DNA from: Nymphaea colorata
Taxonomy: Eukaryota > Streptophyta > Magnoliopsida > Nymphaeales > Nymphaeaceae
Length of the DNA stretch: 60,000 bases
NCBI RefSeq assembly: GCF_008831285.2
Contig: NC_045146.1
Location: 18,533,149 to 18,593,148 of the forward strand
Reading direction: 5' to 3'
In this document: one piece after another, positions 50,167 through 57,320 of the stretch
Position numbering within the stretch: position 1 is the stretch's first letter
How the letters are laid out: each line of letters begins with the position of its first letter
Notes under the pieces: generated by a model
Told to the model about the DNA's origin: nothing
Database searches by the model: none
The model's input: the letters and a program-made list of their open reading frames with translations, nothing else
Translations under genes and position numbers: made by a program

Positions 50167-51599
50167 TAAATGTATAGAGAGAGAGATTTGGAAAATAGGT
50201 CAAAAATGAAAAAATTACAGTTTTATTGTGTTTTTCTCTTTTTGAAAAAAATATTTTTTATATATATTTTGATTATTTAGGGATTTCTTTTAGGTACTCT
50301 CTCTCATTGTGAAATTCAATGAAGGAAGTATGGGTTTGTTGCTAGACTAGTTTCTACAGTCAATACTTTAACAAAAAAATTGAGCTTGCCAGCAGGGGCC
50401 TTGTCTGTTGCATATGAAACTAAGGCTTCATTTTCGTTGAACTTAGTTAGAAATAGAAGTTTAGGTTGCATTAGAAAGATAGAGTAACATGCTTCAAATG
50501 TGAAGAGAGAGATATATGTGTGTCTGTGTAGACACACACCGACAAGTTCTTAAGACATGTGGTTTCTGACTTAAAGTTGCAAACTTGATTGTGATGATCT
50601 ATGTATGTCGTTTGCAGGTCTTTTGACCAACTTACTTCTGTATTGGAGGTTTATTTATCCAGAAATGTTTTTCTGAAAATGTGTTTTTCTAAATATTACT
50701 TCCTGTTTTTTTAATTTCAGTTTGGGAAATGCTGTGGAGAATAGCGTATCAACCCATTCTTTTGTTACTCAGGCTAGTACTCATGCACTGCAGCAAAGTG
50801 AAATATACACTGACAGGAATCATTTGTATAGTTCTTTTGTTCACGAGGCAATGGATGGTGCTAATTTGCTTGTGCAGCAGAGACCTACAGGCGTTGCATC
50901 TGCACTGGAGGATCCAAGCACTTCATTCTATTCTCCTCATTTGCCACCTGTATCTGAGGAACCTAGCTCCTCTTGTTCAGAAGGTATCCACCACCAGACG
51001 CACACCCATTCTCTCTCTCTCTCTCTCTCCCCACACCACCCCCCAGCCCCCAGCCCCACCAACTCATTGTGGTTTCTCAACCTTATGTTGGCTGTTCTTT
51101 GAAAATTGCTGTTGTAATTTGCAGCCGCTGATGATGAGCTTTTACCAGCCATAGAGGGTCTCCAAATCCGTGGTGAAGCATTCCCAGGGAATCAAATTGA
51201 GGCGTGTGGCTATTCTATTAATGGCACTGCTGCATGTAACTGTGCGGTAATTCGTCATAGTCTTATGTTTAACAGTAGTTAAAGGTTCGAATGTAACCTA
51301 TGGAGGTTGTAATTCTTGTTCTTCACTGTGGTAATATTTATCTGTCCTTTCCACAATGATCTTTATTTTCTTTTTCACTAGTGGATACGAGAAGCTGAGG
51401 ATGGTTCTGTTACATACATCACAGGTAAGCACGAACAATCACTCTTTTTTCCTTTTTCTTTTGCTGTTCTATAAGTTAACTATTGAATGCAATAACTCCC
51501 ATAATAGGTGCCAACCAACCTGCTTATGTTGTCACTGCTGATGATGTTGACTCGCGACTTGCTATTGAAATAGTTCCAATGGATAACCAGAAAAGGAAG
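26451..51599 (+). CDS. Coiled-coil protein with AIR9 (A9)-like C-terminal domain, 15 visible exons, 3' end outside window
   Basis: Spliced coding sequence: 26451-26633, 31592-31654, 35296-35630, 35729-35810, 35899-35976, 36095-36154, 36580-36684, 47620-47730, 48902-48943, 49258-49347, 49443-49633, 50721-50983, 51125-51246, 51382-51424, 51508-51599. The sum is 1860 bases, 620 codons, with every junction in phase and GT-AG. Residues 35-82 and about 194-353 have the heptad-rich, charged character of coiled coils. Residues 354-535 are Ser/Thr/Pro/Gln-rich and probably unstructured. Residues about 543-620 ([36 protein letters not shown]) match the A9 repeat known from the microtubule-associated plant protein AIR9. 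A plant family with this layout (short EAxxGNLIxxM start, coiled coil, one A9 unit) is known to me without an agreed symbol or function. The expected continuation after Lys-620 is not found before base 60000. A cytoskeletal role is inference only. Confidence 0.8.
28440..28700 (-). repeat. Retrotransposon LTR-like fragment
   Basis: Shares ordered words with 37740-37930: CACTCAAGA, a T-rich block and finally GGCTG(T/G)...GTTGGAGGCCCC. In both places the layout resembles an LTR in minus orientation. No TSD or terminal repeat was found, so a partial or solo LTR is the best reading. Confidence 0.35.
28868..28906. repeat. (TA)n microsatellite
   Basis: About 40 bases of alternating TA, interrupted twice by ACATA. 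Confidence 0.9.
28939..29369. mobile_element. AGCTCAAG-rich candidate hAT-type MITE
   Basis: Rich in GAGCTTGAGC and AGCTCAAGTTTG words on both strands. Left end is AGGACTGAGTCAGGTTG; the right end read in reverse is AGGGCTGCACAATGAGTTGAG, a weak terminal inverted match of the TAGGGCTG type common in plant hAT elements. No clear target duplication. Confidence 0.4.
29879..30303. mobile_element. Candidate hAT-type MITE
   Basis: Left end AGGTCTACACATGGTCAGTTTAG and reversed right end AGGGCTGCACATGGGGCTAGG match at most positions, as expected of degenerate terminal inverted repeats. The interior is non-coding. Flanking 8-bp duplication not convincing. Confidence 0.4.
30725..30885. repeat. GCCTAGGC-rich element fragment
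   Basis: Contains TGCCTAGGCAGCCTAGGCTCTAGG and TTAGTCGCCTAAG, the same word set as the termini of the larger element at 58214-59252. Probably a short relative or fragment of it. Confidence 0.35.
31592..31654 (+). CDS. Exon 2 of the coiled-coil/A9 gene
   Basis: Residues 62-82 ([20 protein letters not shown], then Tyr), a coiled-coil heptad continuing exon 1. TTCTTGCAG acceptor and GTAAGTGT donor are near consensus. Phase 0 at both ends. Confidence 0.85.
32245..32784 (+). repeat. Intronic tandem duplication, copy 1
   Basis: From GGACCTAGGGATGTACATGA to the CACAACCGGATGATTG block. It aligns along its length with 32785-33350, including shared GTGAGACATCCTTTGTAACA and AAAATGCCTTTTTTGAA. Copies differ by scattered substitutions and small indels. 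Unknown origin. Confidence 0.8.
32785..33350 (+). repeat. Intronic tandem duplication, copy 2
   Basis: Second copy, ending with CACAACCAAATGATTG. It has an extra block near 32945-32995. Adjacent to the probable gypsy LTR that follows. Confidence 0.8.
33365..33734 (-). repeat. Probable 3' LTR of the gypsy remnant
   Basis: On the minus strand the sequence TGATAATTATC begins directly after the purine tract AGAGGGGGAGGTAAT, where a 3' LTR should begin. It includes AACGTGGTTTCGCCTTTCCC (plus), a word type also seen in the copia LTRs. The far end is approximate because no second LTR is present. Confidence 0.4.
33735..34125 (-). pseudogene. Ty3/gypsy pol 3' end: integrase C-terminus and chromodomain remnant
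   Basis: Minus-strand translation gives [26 protein letters not shown], a stop, then [15 protein letters not shown]. This is the signature C-terminal integrase segment of plant chromovirus-type gypsy elements. It continues to [29 protein letters not shown], matching the chromodomain and polyprotein tail. In-frame stops and a frame change show that it is dead. The rest of pol is absent. The purine tract after the last codons marks the 3' LTR boundary. Confidence 0.7.
34130..34420. repeat. GA(C)CCTCGGTTGAGGGTTTC minisatellite
   Basis: About five degenerate units of roughly 55 bases, each containing ACCCTCGGTTGAGGGTTTCT and a GAAGCTCTCGA block. Each unit carries small inverted repeats (ACCCTCGGTTGAGGGT). 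A 12-T run interrupts the first unit near 34158. Confidence 0.8.
34425..34620. repeat. (GA)n tract and CTCGA-rich fragment
   Basis: A GA-rich run (34436-34475) leads into a short CTCGAACTCAACTC block that ends GACTCGTTGTGCATCCCTAC. That ending is similar to the hAT-like elements in intron 1 and the CTCGA block of the array. Confidence 0.45.
35296..35630 (+). CDS. Exon 3 of the coiled-coil/A9 gene
   Basis: Residues 83-193 plus two bases. Acceptor TTTTTCCTGCAG, donor AAG/GTTCTTC. Ser/Asp/His-rich, low complexity, no motif recognised; likely a flexible linker between coiled coils. Confidence 0.8.
35729..35810 (+). CDS. Exon 4 of the coiled-coil/A9 gene
   Basis: Completes the split Arg codon (AG/A) and encodes about residues 194-221 ([14 protein letters not shown]...). 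Acceptor GCGAACAG is weak in pyrimidines but keeps frame. Donor TTG/GTAATG. Confidence 0.7.
35899..35976 (+). CDS. Exon 5 of the coiled-coil/A9 gene
   Basis: Residues 222-247 ([20 protein letters not shown]...), a strong coiled-coil stretch. Acceptor TTTTAAAAG, donor AAG/GTAAAA, 26 whole codons. Confidence 0.85.
36095..36154 (+). CDS. Exon 6 of the coiled-coil/A9 gene
   Basis: Residues 248-267 ([20 protein letters not shown]). Acceptor TTGTCCACAG, donor ACT/GTAAGT, 20 whole codons continuing the coiled coil. Confidence 0.85.
36580..36684 (+). CDS. Exon 7 of the coiled-coil/A9 gene
   Basis: Residues 268-302 ([20 protein letters not shown]...). This Gln-rich segment followed by [16 protein letters not shown] is one of the best conserved parts of the family as I know it. 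Acceptor TATGTCCAG, donor CAA/GTAATT. Confidence 0.88.
37740..39115 (-). mobile_element. Decayed Ty1/copia remnant
   Basis: Minus-strand reading recovers pieces of a copia polyprotein: a zinc-binding piece ([13 protein letters not shown], about 38250), then an integrase core start ([30 protein letters not shown], about 38100-38200), then SQQNGVT (about 37945). These are separated by stops and deletions. Most of the integrase between the last two is lost. Bases 37740-37930 look like an LTR with a TATA-like GTATAAATTGCTCC on the minus strand. The 38500-39115 part may be decayed gag. Confidence 0.6.
39124..39481. mobile_element. 358-bp hAT-like MITE, perfect 8-bp TSD GTTTAAAC
   Basis: Flanked by GTTTAAAC at 39116-39123 and 39482-39489. 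Left end CAAGTCACATGAG and reversed right end CTAAATCACATGG form degenerate terminal inverted repeats. Interior is non-coding, with GTACCTGTGTCGCCGTACC and CCCATACCCACA words shared with the 371-bp element at 54333-54703. Eight-base target duplications are the hAT superfamily signature. Confidence 0.75.
39660..40268 (+). pseudogene. Ty3/gypsy protease remnant
   Basis: Plus-strand translation gives [34 protein letters not shown], then after a frame shift [35 protein letters not shown] and [12 protein letters not shown]. This is the retropepsin-like domain of plant gypsy elements; the active-site triad reads DAG where DSG is usual. A stop (CGA-like to TAG) and one frame shift kill it. RT, RNase H and integrase are absent. 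About 80 bases past the end, TTTAAAGGGAGGGG resembles a polypurine tract. Confidence 0.65.
40429..40735 (-). repeat. Diverged solo-LTR-like block
   Basis: Starts TGTTGAACAGAAAAAG and keeps the order of motifs of the copia LTR at 46242-46481: GGAACAC, AACGTGGAAAACCCTCAAC, CCACG, CTCTCTTAA, AATTAGGGTTACA, ACTTAAATAGG. Divergence is large and no target duplication is seen. Best read as a solo LTR of a related element in the same orientation. Confidence 0.5.
40917..41036. repeat. 120-base inverted repeat (47-bp arms)
   Basis: Left arm 40917-40963 and right arm 40990-41036 pair at 44 of 47 positions around a 26-base loop. The right arm continues into the GATACG-rich block at 41037-41290. The arms read AGGTTGGCACACC... 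and ...GGTGTGCCAACCT. Confidence 0.85.
41037..41290. repeat. GATACG/CGTATC-rich block
   Basis: Dense in CGTATC, GATACG and ATGATACAG words with local inverted pairing (GTATCATACGATAC). The same vocabulary makes up the ends of the 693-bp element at 42934-43626, so this is probably a related or partial element. Confidence 0.5.
41402..41424. repeat. (TA)n microsatellite
   Basis: About 22 bases of TATATA, close upstream of the copia insertion. Confidence 0.85.
41512..41712 (-). repeat. Copia 3' LTR (201 bp)
   Basis: TG...CA ends. Lacks the 39-bp segment carrying GGGTCTGGACCCAGACCC that the 5' LTR has at about 46419-46459. Confidence 0.88.
41725..42933 (-). pseudogene. Copia RT (C-terminal part) and RNase H
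   Basis: After the inserted element the RT frame resumes with [15 protein letters not shown], shifts frame, and resumes at 42721 through the catalytic YVDD (42623-42634) to [12 protein letters not shown]. The RNase H follows with YCDADWTGC and [16 protein letters not shown], ending at a stop at 41725. A frame break near 42070 splits RNase H. Diagnostic RT and RNase H residues are intact, so disruption came late. Confidence 0.85.
42934..43626. mobile_element. 693-bp hAT-like TIR element inside the copia RT, 8-bp TSD ACTCTAAC
   Basis: The RT reading KMKTVRV is broken and resumes as [12 protein letters not shown] on the other side. The target duplication ACTCTAAC lies at 42926-42933 and 43627-43634. 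Terminal inverted repeats begin CAATGTTAT on both ends, with an inner GTATAGGTCG pair. Interior is A/T-rich, with no open frame, and flanked by CGTATCG-rich subterminal words. Non-autonomous; it inserted after the copia element. Confidence 0.85.
43627..45735 (-). pseudogene. Copia protease, integrase, linker and RT (N-terminal part)
   Basis: Minus-strand protease [15 protein letters not shown] has its active Asp codon at 45654-45652. In-frame TAA at 45582-45580 separates it from [11 protein letters not shown]. Then come the HHCC zinc module (HERLGH...CDVCHLAK) and the integrase core, with catalytic Asp in IHSDVWGP, Asp in GSDNAREY and Glu in NGVAERKN. The acidic linker follows a stop at about 44371, then RT starts WEVVKIPE...KWVYTIKY...[12 protein letters not shown] and is cut by the TIR element at 43627. 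Confidence 0.88.
45736..46228 (-). other. GC-rich leader of the copia element, gag missing
   Basis: Between primer site and protease one expects about 1 kb of gag with a CCHC knuckle. Here there are about 500 GC-rich bases (CCGCCGCCGCTGCCACC and similar on the minus strand) and no frame with gag or zinc-knuckle character. Either gag was deleted or an untranslated leader replaced it. Confidence 0.6.
46229..46241 (-). other. Primer binding site, initiator Met-tRNA
   Basis: TGGTATCAGAGCC on the minus strand, touching the inner end of the 5' LTR. This is the standard plant copia primer site. Confidence 0.92.
46242..46481 (-). repeat. Copia 5' LTR (240 bp)
   Basis: TG...CA ends. Includes a 39-bp segment with an internal palindrome (GGGTCTGGACCCAGACCC) absent from the 3' LTR. 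Confidence 0.88.
46530..46787 (+). repeat. 129-bp tandem duplication in intron 7
   Basis: Copy 1 is about 46530-46657, copy 2 about 46658-46787. Shared words include TTCTTCTGCAGTGATTT, AGAAAATATGTTTTCTCTTG and TTGTTTTGTGCCATT. Moderately diverged. Confidence 0.8.
47620..47730 (+). CDS. Exon 8 of the coiled-coil/A9 gene
   Basis: Residues 303-339 ([20 protein letters not shown]...). It follows ...[10 protein letters not shown] of exon 7 in phase across 10.9 kb of transposon-filled intron. The SSLxxLLAE...DAQSIVxNxK pattern matches the family as I know it. Acceptor TTGTCTTCAG, donor AAG/GTTGGT. Confidence 0.88.
47731..48901 (+). other. Intron 8
   Basis: A/T-rich intron of 1171 bp; no repeat, exon or element recognised. 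Confidence 0.7.
48902..48943 (+). CDS. Exon 9 of the coiled-coil/A9 gene
   Basis: Residues 340-353 ([14 protein letters not shown]), 14 codons. Acceptor GGTTTTGCAG, donor GAG/GTATTT. Very short but in phase and coiled-coil-like. Confidence 0.75.
49258..49347 (+). CDS. Exon 10 of the coiled-coil/A9 gene
   Basis: Residues 354-383 ([20 protein letters not shown]...). Acceptor ATGATACAG, donor CAG/GTTGGT. The KxSQYxLxPxR segment is conserved in the family. Confidence 0.8.
49443..49633 (+). CDS. Exon 11 of the coiled-coil/A9 gene
   Basis: Residues 384-446 plus two bases. Acceptor TGATGTTTCAG, donor GG/GTGAGG. Ser/Thr/Gln-rich, likely disordered ([15 protein letters not shown]). Confidence 0.8.
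49634..50720 (+). other. Intron 11
   Basis: 1087 bp with a (TA)n microsatellite at about 50128-50168 and a short GA run after it. A possible mini-exon at 50618-50648 was examined and not accepted because it shifts the next exon into a stop. Confidence 0.7.
50128..50168. repeat. (TA)n microsatellite
   Basis: About 40 bases of alternating TA with one GTA interruption. Confidence 0.88.
50721..50983 (+). CDS. Exon 12 of the coiled-coil/A9 gene
   Basis: About residues 447-534 plus one base. Only the frame [19 protein letters not shown] is open, and it joins exon 11 (GG/T) directly. It ends with [17 protein letters not shown], a conserved Pro/Glu/Ser block before the A9-like domain. Donor AAG/GTATCC. 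A (CT)n run follows in the intron at 51011-51032. Confidence 0.82.
51125..51246 (+). CDS. Exon 13 of the coiled-coil/A9 gene (start of A9-like domain)
   Basis: About residues 535-575 ([20 protein letters not shown]..., [15 protein letters not shown]). Acceptor GTAATTTGCAG, donor GCG/GTAATT. The CGYSINGT motif is typical of an A9 unit. Confidence 0.85.
51382..51424 (+). CDS. Exon 14 of the coiled-coil/A9 gene
   Basis: Residues 576-589 plus one base ([14 protein letters not shown]). The Trp of the A9 core is the first codon. Acceptor TTTTTCACTAG, donor ACAG/GTAAGC. Confidence 0.85.
51508..51599 (+). CDS. Exon 15 of the coiled-coil/A9 gene (last one visible)
   Basis: Residues 590-620 ([20 protein letters not shown], then [11 protein letters not shown]). 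Acceptor CCCATAATAG, donor AAG/GTAAGG, phase 0. The protein should go on with at least one more exon; none is recognisable up to 60000. Confidence 0.85.
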
Positions 51600-53455
51600 G
51601 TAAGGATATTAGTTAGATATTTTTTTGATATATCTTGAATGTTATAAGATCAGAAGTATGGAGTGCTTTAGAATATTCTTTGTTATTTTTGAAGTGTTAC
51701 TTACATGGCATTCTCAGTTTTCAGTACTTATAGCTGCCCGTAACTTTATTAGTTTAACCTCTTTGTATCTGTGTGAGTGCTGTCATTTATGTTAGCTGGG
51801 TTCAACCCTAGTCACAAATCTGTGGCCACAAAGGTGAACCTTGCAAATAAATGTTTTTGATGAATATTGGGAAATCCATAATTCAATAATGTATATAAAA
51901 TGTAAATAAGACTAATAAATGCTATATAGTCATCAAAACATAGAAATTGTCAATTGAAAAGAATCGGAAGTCTGCGATAGTCATTCAAGACTTTCAAAGT
52001 ATTGGTGCAGGTGATATAAACATAAACGAATGTGACTTAAAAAGAAATAAGATATAGGACTATATAACCAAAATTCTTGTGTTAGATACAAAAAAAATAG
52101 AGAATGTGTGGTTGGGATAATGATTGATAATGTTGATGATCAAATTCCTTAGTGAATAGGAACATCTGTCCTCTTAGGATCATACAATTGCTACTCTTGT
52201 TTTCATTTCAGTTTTTAACTTTAAGTTTAAATTTGCATTGTTGGTATGACAAATTTAAATGCGTGGAAAAATGCATTGAGACATCATTTTGGAGGTTGCT
52301 GAACCAGATTTAGTAGCAACAAAAATGTAATTTAATGAAGTCGATTACATGGAAAAACTAATTAACAGACACAGGTCCTGATTCCTTTAACAACTCAATA
52401 ACTCGGCGATTCAACTTGGTAACTTGCGTTGGGTTTACTTAACTATTGTTTTTGGGGAAAAAATATGTAACTTGTCATTAAACCTAAAAGTCATAGAATG
52501 ACCTGATTACTTGCATAATTCAGAAATAAGCCAAACTATTGTCAAGAAAAATCTTGACTAAGTTATATTTATCCATGTAATAATAAGAAACTTGACAATT
52601 AAGCTGTTGCATAGTTGTATACTTTAACATAGTTGAGTATCAAGTATCCATAGATCGAATGAAAACAACTCAACAGAAAAAAAATTGAAGTCAATATATT
52701 CAACATTTTACAACGATCCAATGATTTAGCGTACTCAACATGTATTTGTATATCATCTAAAACTAAAAGTGCAAAAGTAAAGAGTCCAATGTTCTAAAAA
52801 TTAAATTAAGTAGATAACCATACCTGAACTTGAGCCTAAGCATCTTTAGTTTCTCTTAAAATTTGATAAGAATAATTCTCCTATTTTATATTCTATTTGA
52901 TTATACATTACCAAATTGATTACAAAGTACAAAGTACAAAGTCTATCACTATACTGATATGCAATATGTTGTAATAACCACACGTACTGATATGCAATAC
53001 GTTGTATTCTTCCTTTGTTACGGTAACTTAACAGCGGTGGGCTTCCCAGGACTGTACCGATGAAATAACTTATGCAATCAAGACCAGATGTTGATAATAT
53101 GTCATATTTATTAAGGATCTCTACTGAAGCCACTACAACCTTGGTTTGTTCTTTGCCAGTAAAAGTTGCAAGATCATTAGCTGTAGATTAGTTCGGCTGT
53201 AATAAAATCTTGCATGCTTTCCTTTGATAAAAATTATCCATCAAATACTTGTATGTCCTACAATTAGGATGGCATGACTTTACGTCAAAGTTCTCAATGA
53301 GTAAACAACAAGCTACCAGGAGGTGCACATATCAGAAATTGTTGTCAACAAACATGGAAAAAATTAGAGCTGGATATGCATTGTCAGCTAATAACCAATG
53401 AAGTGATAGAAGAAATGGCCCCATCAATCTACAAAGCAAATTCAGGGTCGATGCA

Positions 53456-53708
53456 TAGAGGTGGGCGCCGCGCCGGGCCGCCGGCGGGGGCTCGGTATCC
53501 GGCCTGTAACTGACCCATGTCCAGGCCTCAAAAACCGGGCCCGACCTGGCCCGCTAATATTAAACAAAAATATTTTTTAATTATTTTTAAATTTAATAAT
53601 ATATATATTTTATTATTTAAAATATAATTTATATTCACAATTTTTTATTATAATTAAAAAATATTTTTTTATTGTGACCGCGCCGGCTCAGGCCGATGCC
53701 CACCCTTA
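53456..53708. mobile_element. 253-bp hAT-like MITE
   Basis: Left end TAGAGGTGGGCGCCGCGCC and reversed right end TAAGGGTGGGCATCGGCC form terminal inverted repeats. GC-rich ends surround an A/T-rich core. Flanks TCGATGCA and TCGGTGTG differ only by three transitions, compatible with an aged 8-bp target duplication. Confidence 0.65.
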
Positions 53709-53949
53709 TCGGTGTGTGCAATCACACATGCTGCTCTACATCAATGATCTTCACATCTTAGGTAATCATGACAAAGCACTTAACAAAAGACAATCACATA
53801 AACGGCAAATTGATGGGCCACTACAAGTGAACGGCATAAATGACGATTGACAACAATTTGACTTTTATCGTATTCTTGTCAATGAGAAAACAATTAGCAA
53901 CTAGTTGAAGGCATTTCATCATAAACATGGATTTTAAAAAATAAGTCTT

Positions 53950-56580
53950 GCGTCAATCTTTATAACATTGGACCGAATCATGTCGGCTCTTCAACCCATA
54001 ATAAAGGAGTCAAATTCCGGAGCACTAGCAACAACGACATCCACCTCCAATACTGTCGGTATGATTCCTTGGCTTGTAGATTCTGGTGCATCATTTCACA
54101 ACACCTAATATATCATCTTTGACCAAGTTTAAACAAGCAATAAAAAAGTCAAATGTAGTTACCGCTGATAGAACATCTTTGAGTGTTAAAGGAGTTGGAA
54201 ATTTTGAAAAATAATTTGGAGAAAAATAAAAATTCTTTGTACCAAAAGTTAGTTATATCCCTAGACTTAATCAAAACTTACTTTATGTATCTCAAATTTC
54301 AGATGTTGGTTTTGATATAGTTTTCTCATCAACGACGTCACACGGGTATGTGGATTTGCCCACGTACCCGTACCGGTACAGCGGTATGCCGATTCTGGTA
54401 CGGCGGTATGCCTTGGTACGGTTTGGATCGGTTCTGAGTTGGAACCGATCCAAACCACTTTAAATGAACCCATTTTTGCTTGATGCCTCTCCGTCCTTCC
54501 TTACCTCCATATAACATATCTTCTGCAAAAATGGCATTCGTTTCTAATATTTATGTTACTTTTTTTGCTGATTTCATGTATATAATTAATTAAAAATATA
54601 TAACTATTGTTGTACTGGCGTATCAAGATTGGCAAAAATGCTGTAACCGTACCTGCTTTCCCGTACTCGTACCAGCACCCATACCTACACCTATGTGACA
54701 TTGCTTATCAAATAGATGTTTGGTGCAAGATCACCAAACCGGGCGATTGATTGGGAAAAGTTTTATTTAGTACATGAACAACTTATGTATCCCCAAGGAA
54801 AAATTTTGTTACTATGTCAAAAATGTGATCATCAAAGATTAGGTCATCCAAACATTAGAAAATGATCTATGATGACTCATACCAATGATATTTGTATTGA
54901 GAACTTTAAATGTAATGATTGCATACATAGAAAGATGAAATCTTTATCTTTTGGACAAAGAAACTTTTTTTCTTTTACGTCGTTTGAGCTTGTTCATTCC
55001 GATGTGTGGGGGCCCTCTCCTATCATGTCAGAAGGATGTCTATCTTATTATGTGATATTTGTTGATGATTTCACTAGATATTGTTGGATATATTTCCTAA
55101 GATTCAAATATGAAATTTTTGAGGTGTTCAAAAATTTTCACAACTTAGTAAAAACACAGTTTGACGTTAAACTAAAAATCCTAAGGACTGATTCTTACGG
55201 TGAATATATTTCAAATAAATTCAAAAGATATTTGGAAAATTATGGAATAGTTCATCAAAAATCATGTCTAAAAACACCTCAACAAAATGGACTTTCTGAA
55301 AGAAAACATAGGCACATAGTAAAAACAACAAGAACTCTTCTTATTGCAAAAAATATACCAAAAAACTTTTGCGTTGAAACGACTGTTGCTTCCATTTATC
55401 TTATAAATTGAATGCCTTCAAAAGTTTTAAATAATACATTTTGAAAAGTTGTTCAAATTTGAACCCGATCTCAACAGATTTTGAATTTTTGGATGCAAAT
55501 GTTTTTTTTTGAAATGACAAGACTGACAAACTGAGTTCAAAGGTTATTAAATGTGCCTTCATTGGTTATTCTGAGACACAAAAAGACTACAAATGTTAGG
55601 ACCCAGTCAAAGACAAGATCATAGTTTCAAGGAATGTAAAGTTTAATGAAGAAGAAAATGGATTCAAAAATTGGGATTATGAGATGTATGATATTGATGG
55701 TAACATTAATGACAATGAAGTACCAAAGGACATAATCACATATCATAGATGAAACCGACAACAAAATATTAGTGAAGAAGAACACCATGAAACTATTGAT
55801 CTTCAATCAACTTCAAATGAAGACAACCTTAGAAGATCCACTAGAAACGTAAGGCAACGCAATAGGTTTGTGTCATATGAGACATTCACCCCAACACATA
55901 GAGCTAGAATCAATGCCATCTACTCTCACTTTGAACCGTCCACGTTTAATGAAACCTCAAAATATATTGAGTGAAAGAATGCTATGTTAGAGGAATTGAG
56001 TGCCTTGAGAAAAACTCAAACATGGAAAGTACAAGACTTATCTACATGGAAAAAGACTATTGGATGCAGATAAATTTACAAGGTGAAAATGAAAGGTCAT
56101 GGATCTCTAGAAAGATATATAGACAAGCTTGTTGCTAAATGTTATACTCAAAAATATGAAATTGACTATGAGGAAACATTTACTCTTGTAGCTAGAATGA
56201 CTACTGTTAGAACTCTTGTTGTTTTAGCGTTCATTAAAAACTGGAATATCTATCAAATGAATGTTAAAAATGCTTTTTTAAATGGAGATGTTATGGAAGA
56301 AGTTTATATGGAAGTACCACTAGGTTTGTCACTTCCACAAGGAAAATTTCATTGACTTAAGAAGGTTCTATATGGCCTCAAACACGCCCCTAAAGCTTGG
56401 TTTGATCGTTTTAACTTTGTTATCTCTAATTATGGATTTCACTTATGTTTGACTGACACTGCTTTGTTTGTTGAGAATACTACTGCAGGTATCATAATCT
56501 TCATACTATATGTTGATGACATGATCATTACAAGTAGTGACAAAGAATGTACTAAAGAATGTAAGAACCTACTGCAAAAA
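53950..56580 (+). pseudogene. Ty1/copia pol remnant (protease, integrase, RT)
   Basis: Plus strand. Protease WLVDSGASFH near 54076-54105. Zinc module end CIENFKCNDCIHRKMKS at about 54887. Integrase core 54869-55411, with catalytic Asp in VHSDVWGP, Asp in RTDSYGEY and Glu in NGLSERKH. The linker contains RRSTRNVRQRNRFVS. RT starts WKVQDLS and runs through FTLVARMTTVRTL and NVKNAFLNGD to YVDDM (about 56510-56524), then is lost near 56580. At least five in-frame stops, mostly TGA at Arg or Trp positions, and a frame shift after protease. No gag, LTR or RNase H belongs to it. A TIR element interrupts it at 54333. Confidence 0.85.
54333..54703. mobile_element. 371-bp hAT-like MITE inside the copia remnant
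   Basis: Flanks CTCATCAA (54325-54332) and CTTATCAA (54704-54711) match at 7 of 8. Left end CGACGTCACACGGGTATG and reversed right end CAATGTCACATAGGTGTA differ by transitions only. The interior is GTACCGGTACAGCGGTA-rich like the 358-bp element at 39124. It separates the protease-side reading FDIVFSS from CLVQDHQTGRLIG. Confidence 0.75.
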
Positions 56581-57320
56581 AGAAATAATAAATAAAAAAT
56601 AATGTAAAACCTAACTAAGGTAAAACCTAACTAAGATATGCTATTTCTTAACACCCCTCCTTAAACTTACAGTGCTATCACCGAAAGTTTATTTAAAAGA
56701 AAGTTGAATCTGGGAGAACATGAAGGCTTCATGAAGAAATCTGTAAGCTGGAATTCTAAGGAGACACATGGAAGCTTGATGGTTTTCTTCAAAAATTCTT
56801 CACGAACATAGTGACAATCCATTTCTATATGCTTGGTTTGTTCACGGAATGTTTGGTTCTTGGCAGTGTAGATAGAGCTTTTGTTGTCGCAACACAAATC
56901 AGTGGGTTCTTCTATTCTTGTCCCCATATCAAGGAGCATTTGACGAAGCCAGACAATTTCCATAATTGTGGAAGCTATGGCTCGATATTCAACTTCAGTA
57001 GAAGAAAGAGAGACTTTCTGTTGCTTTTTGCACTTCCACGAGATGAGTGATTCTCCTAAAAAAAATGTAAAACTCAGTAGTTGAGTGTCTATCATTTGGA
57101 TCTCCTCTCCAATCAACATCAGTATAAGCAACCAAGTTTAGTGAGGAAGAAGAAACCATAAATATTCCCTTATTTATTGTCCCTTTGATGTATTTAATGA
57201 TACGAAGAACAACTCCCATATGAATGGTTGATGGAGCATGTTGAAATTGACTTTAAGTATGAATCACATGAGCAATATCATGGCGAGTGATACTAAGAGG
57301 AAAGCCATAAATACTCCCTT
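56570..57320 (-). pseudogene. Ty1/copia 3' remnant (RT end, RNase H, start of 3' LTR), opposite orientation
   Basis: Minus strand: HDIAHVIHT, then HMGVVLRIIKYIKGTINKGI, AYTDVDWRGDPNDRHSTT, a frame change, SLSSTEVEYRAIASTIMEIV, LCCDNKSSIYTAKNQTFREQ, TKHIEMDCHYVREEF. This is the RNase H and tail of copia. After the stop, a purine tract AAGGAGGGG and TGTTAAGAAATAGC (56656 leftward) mark the start of a 3' LTR, which is cut after about 80 bases where the plus-strand copia remnant begins. Confidence 0.8.

Noticed and set aside
50618-50648. Possible mini-exon GTCTTTTGACC...TTGGAG between exons 11 and 12
   Set aside because: Has AG and GT borders, but including it puts exon 12 in a frame with an early TAG. 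Direct splicing 49633 to 50721 keeps the frame open.
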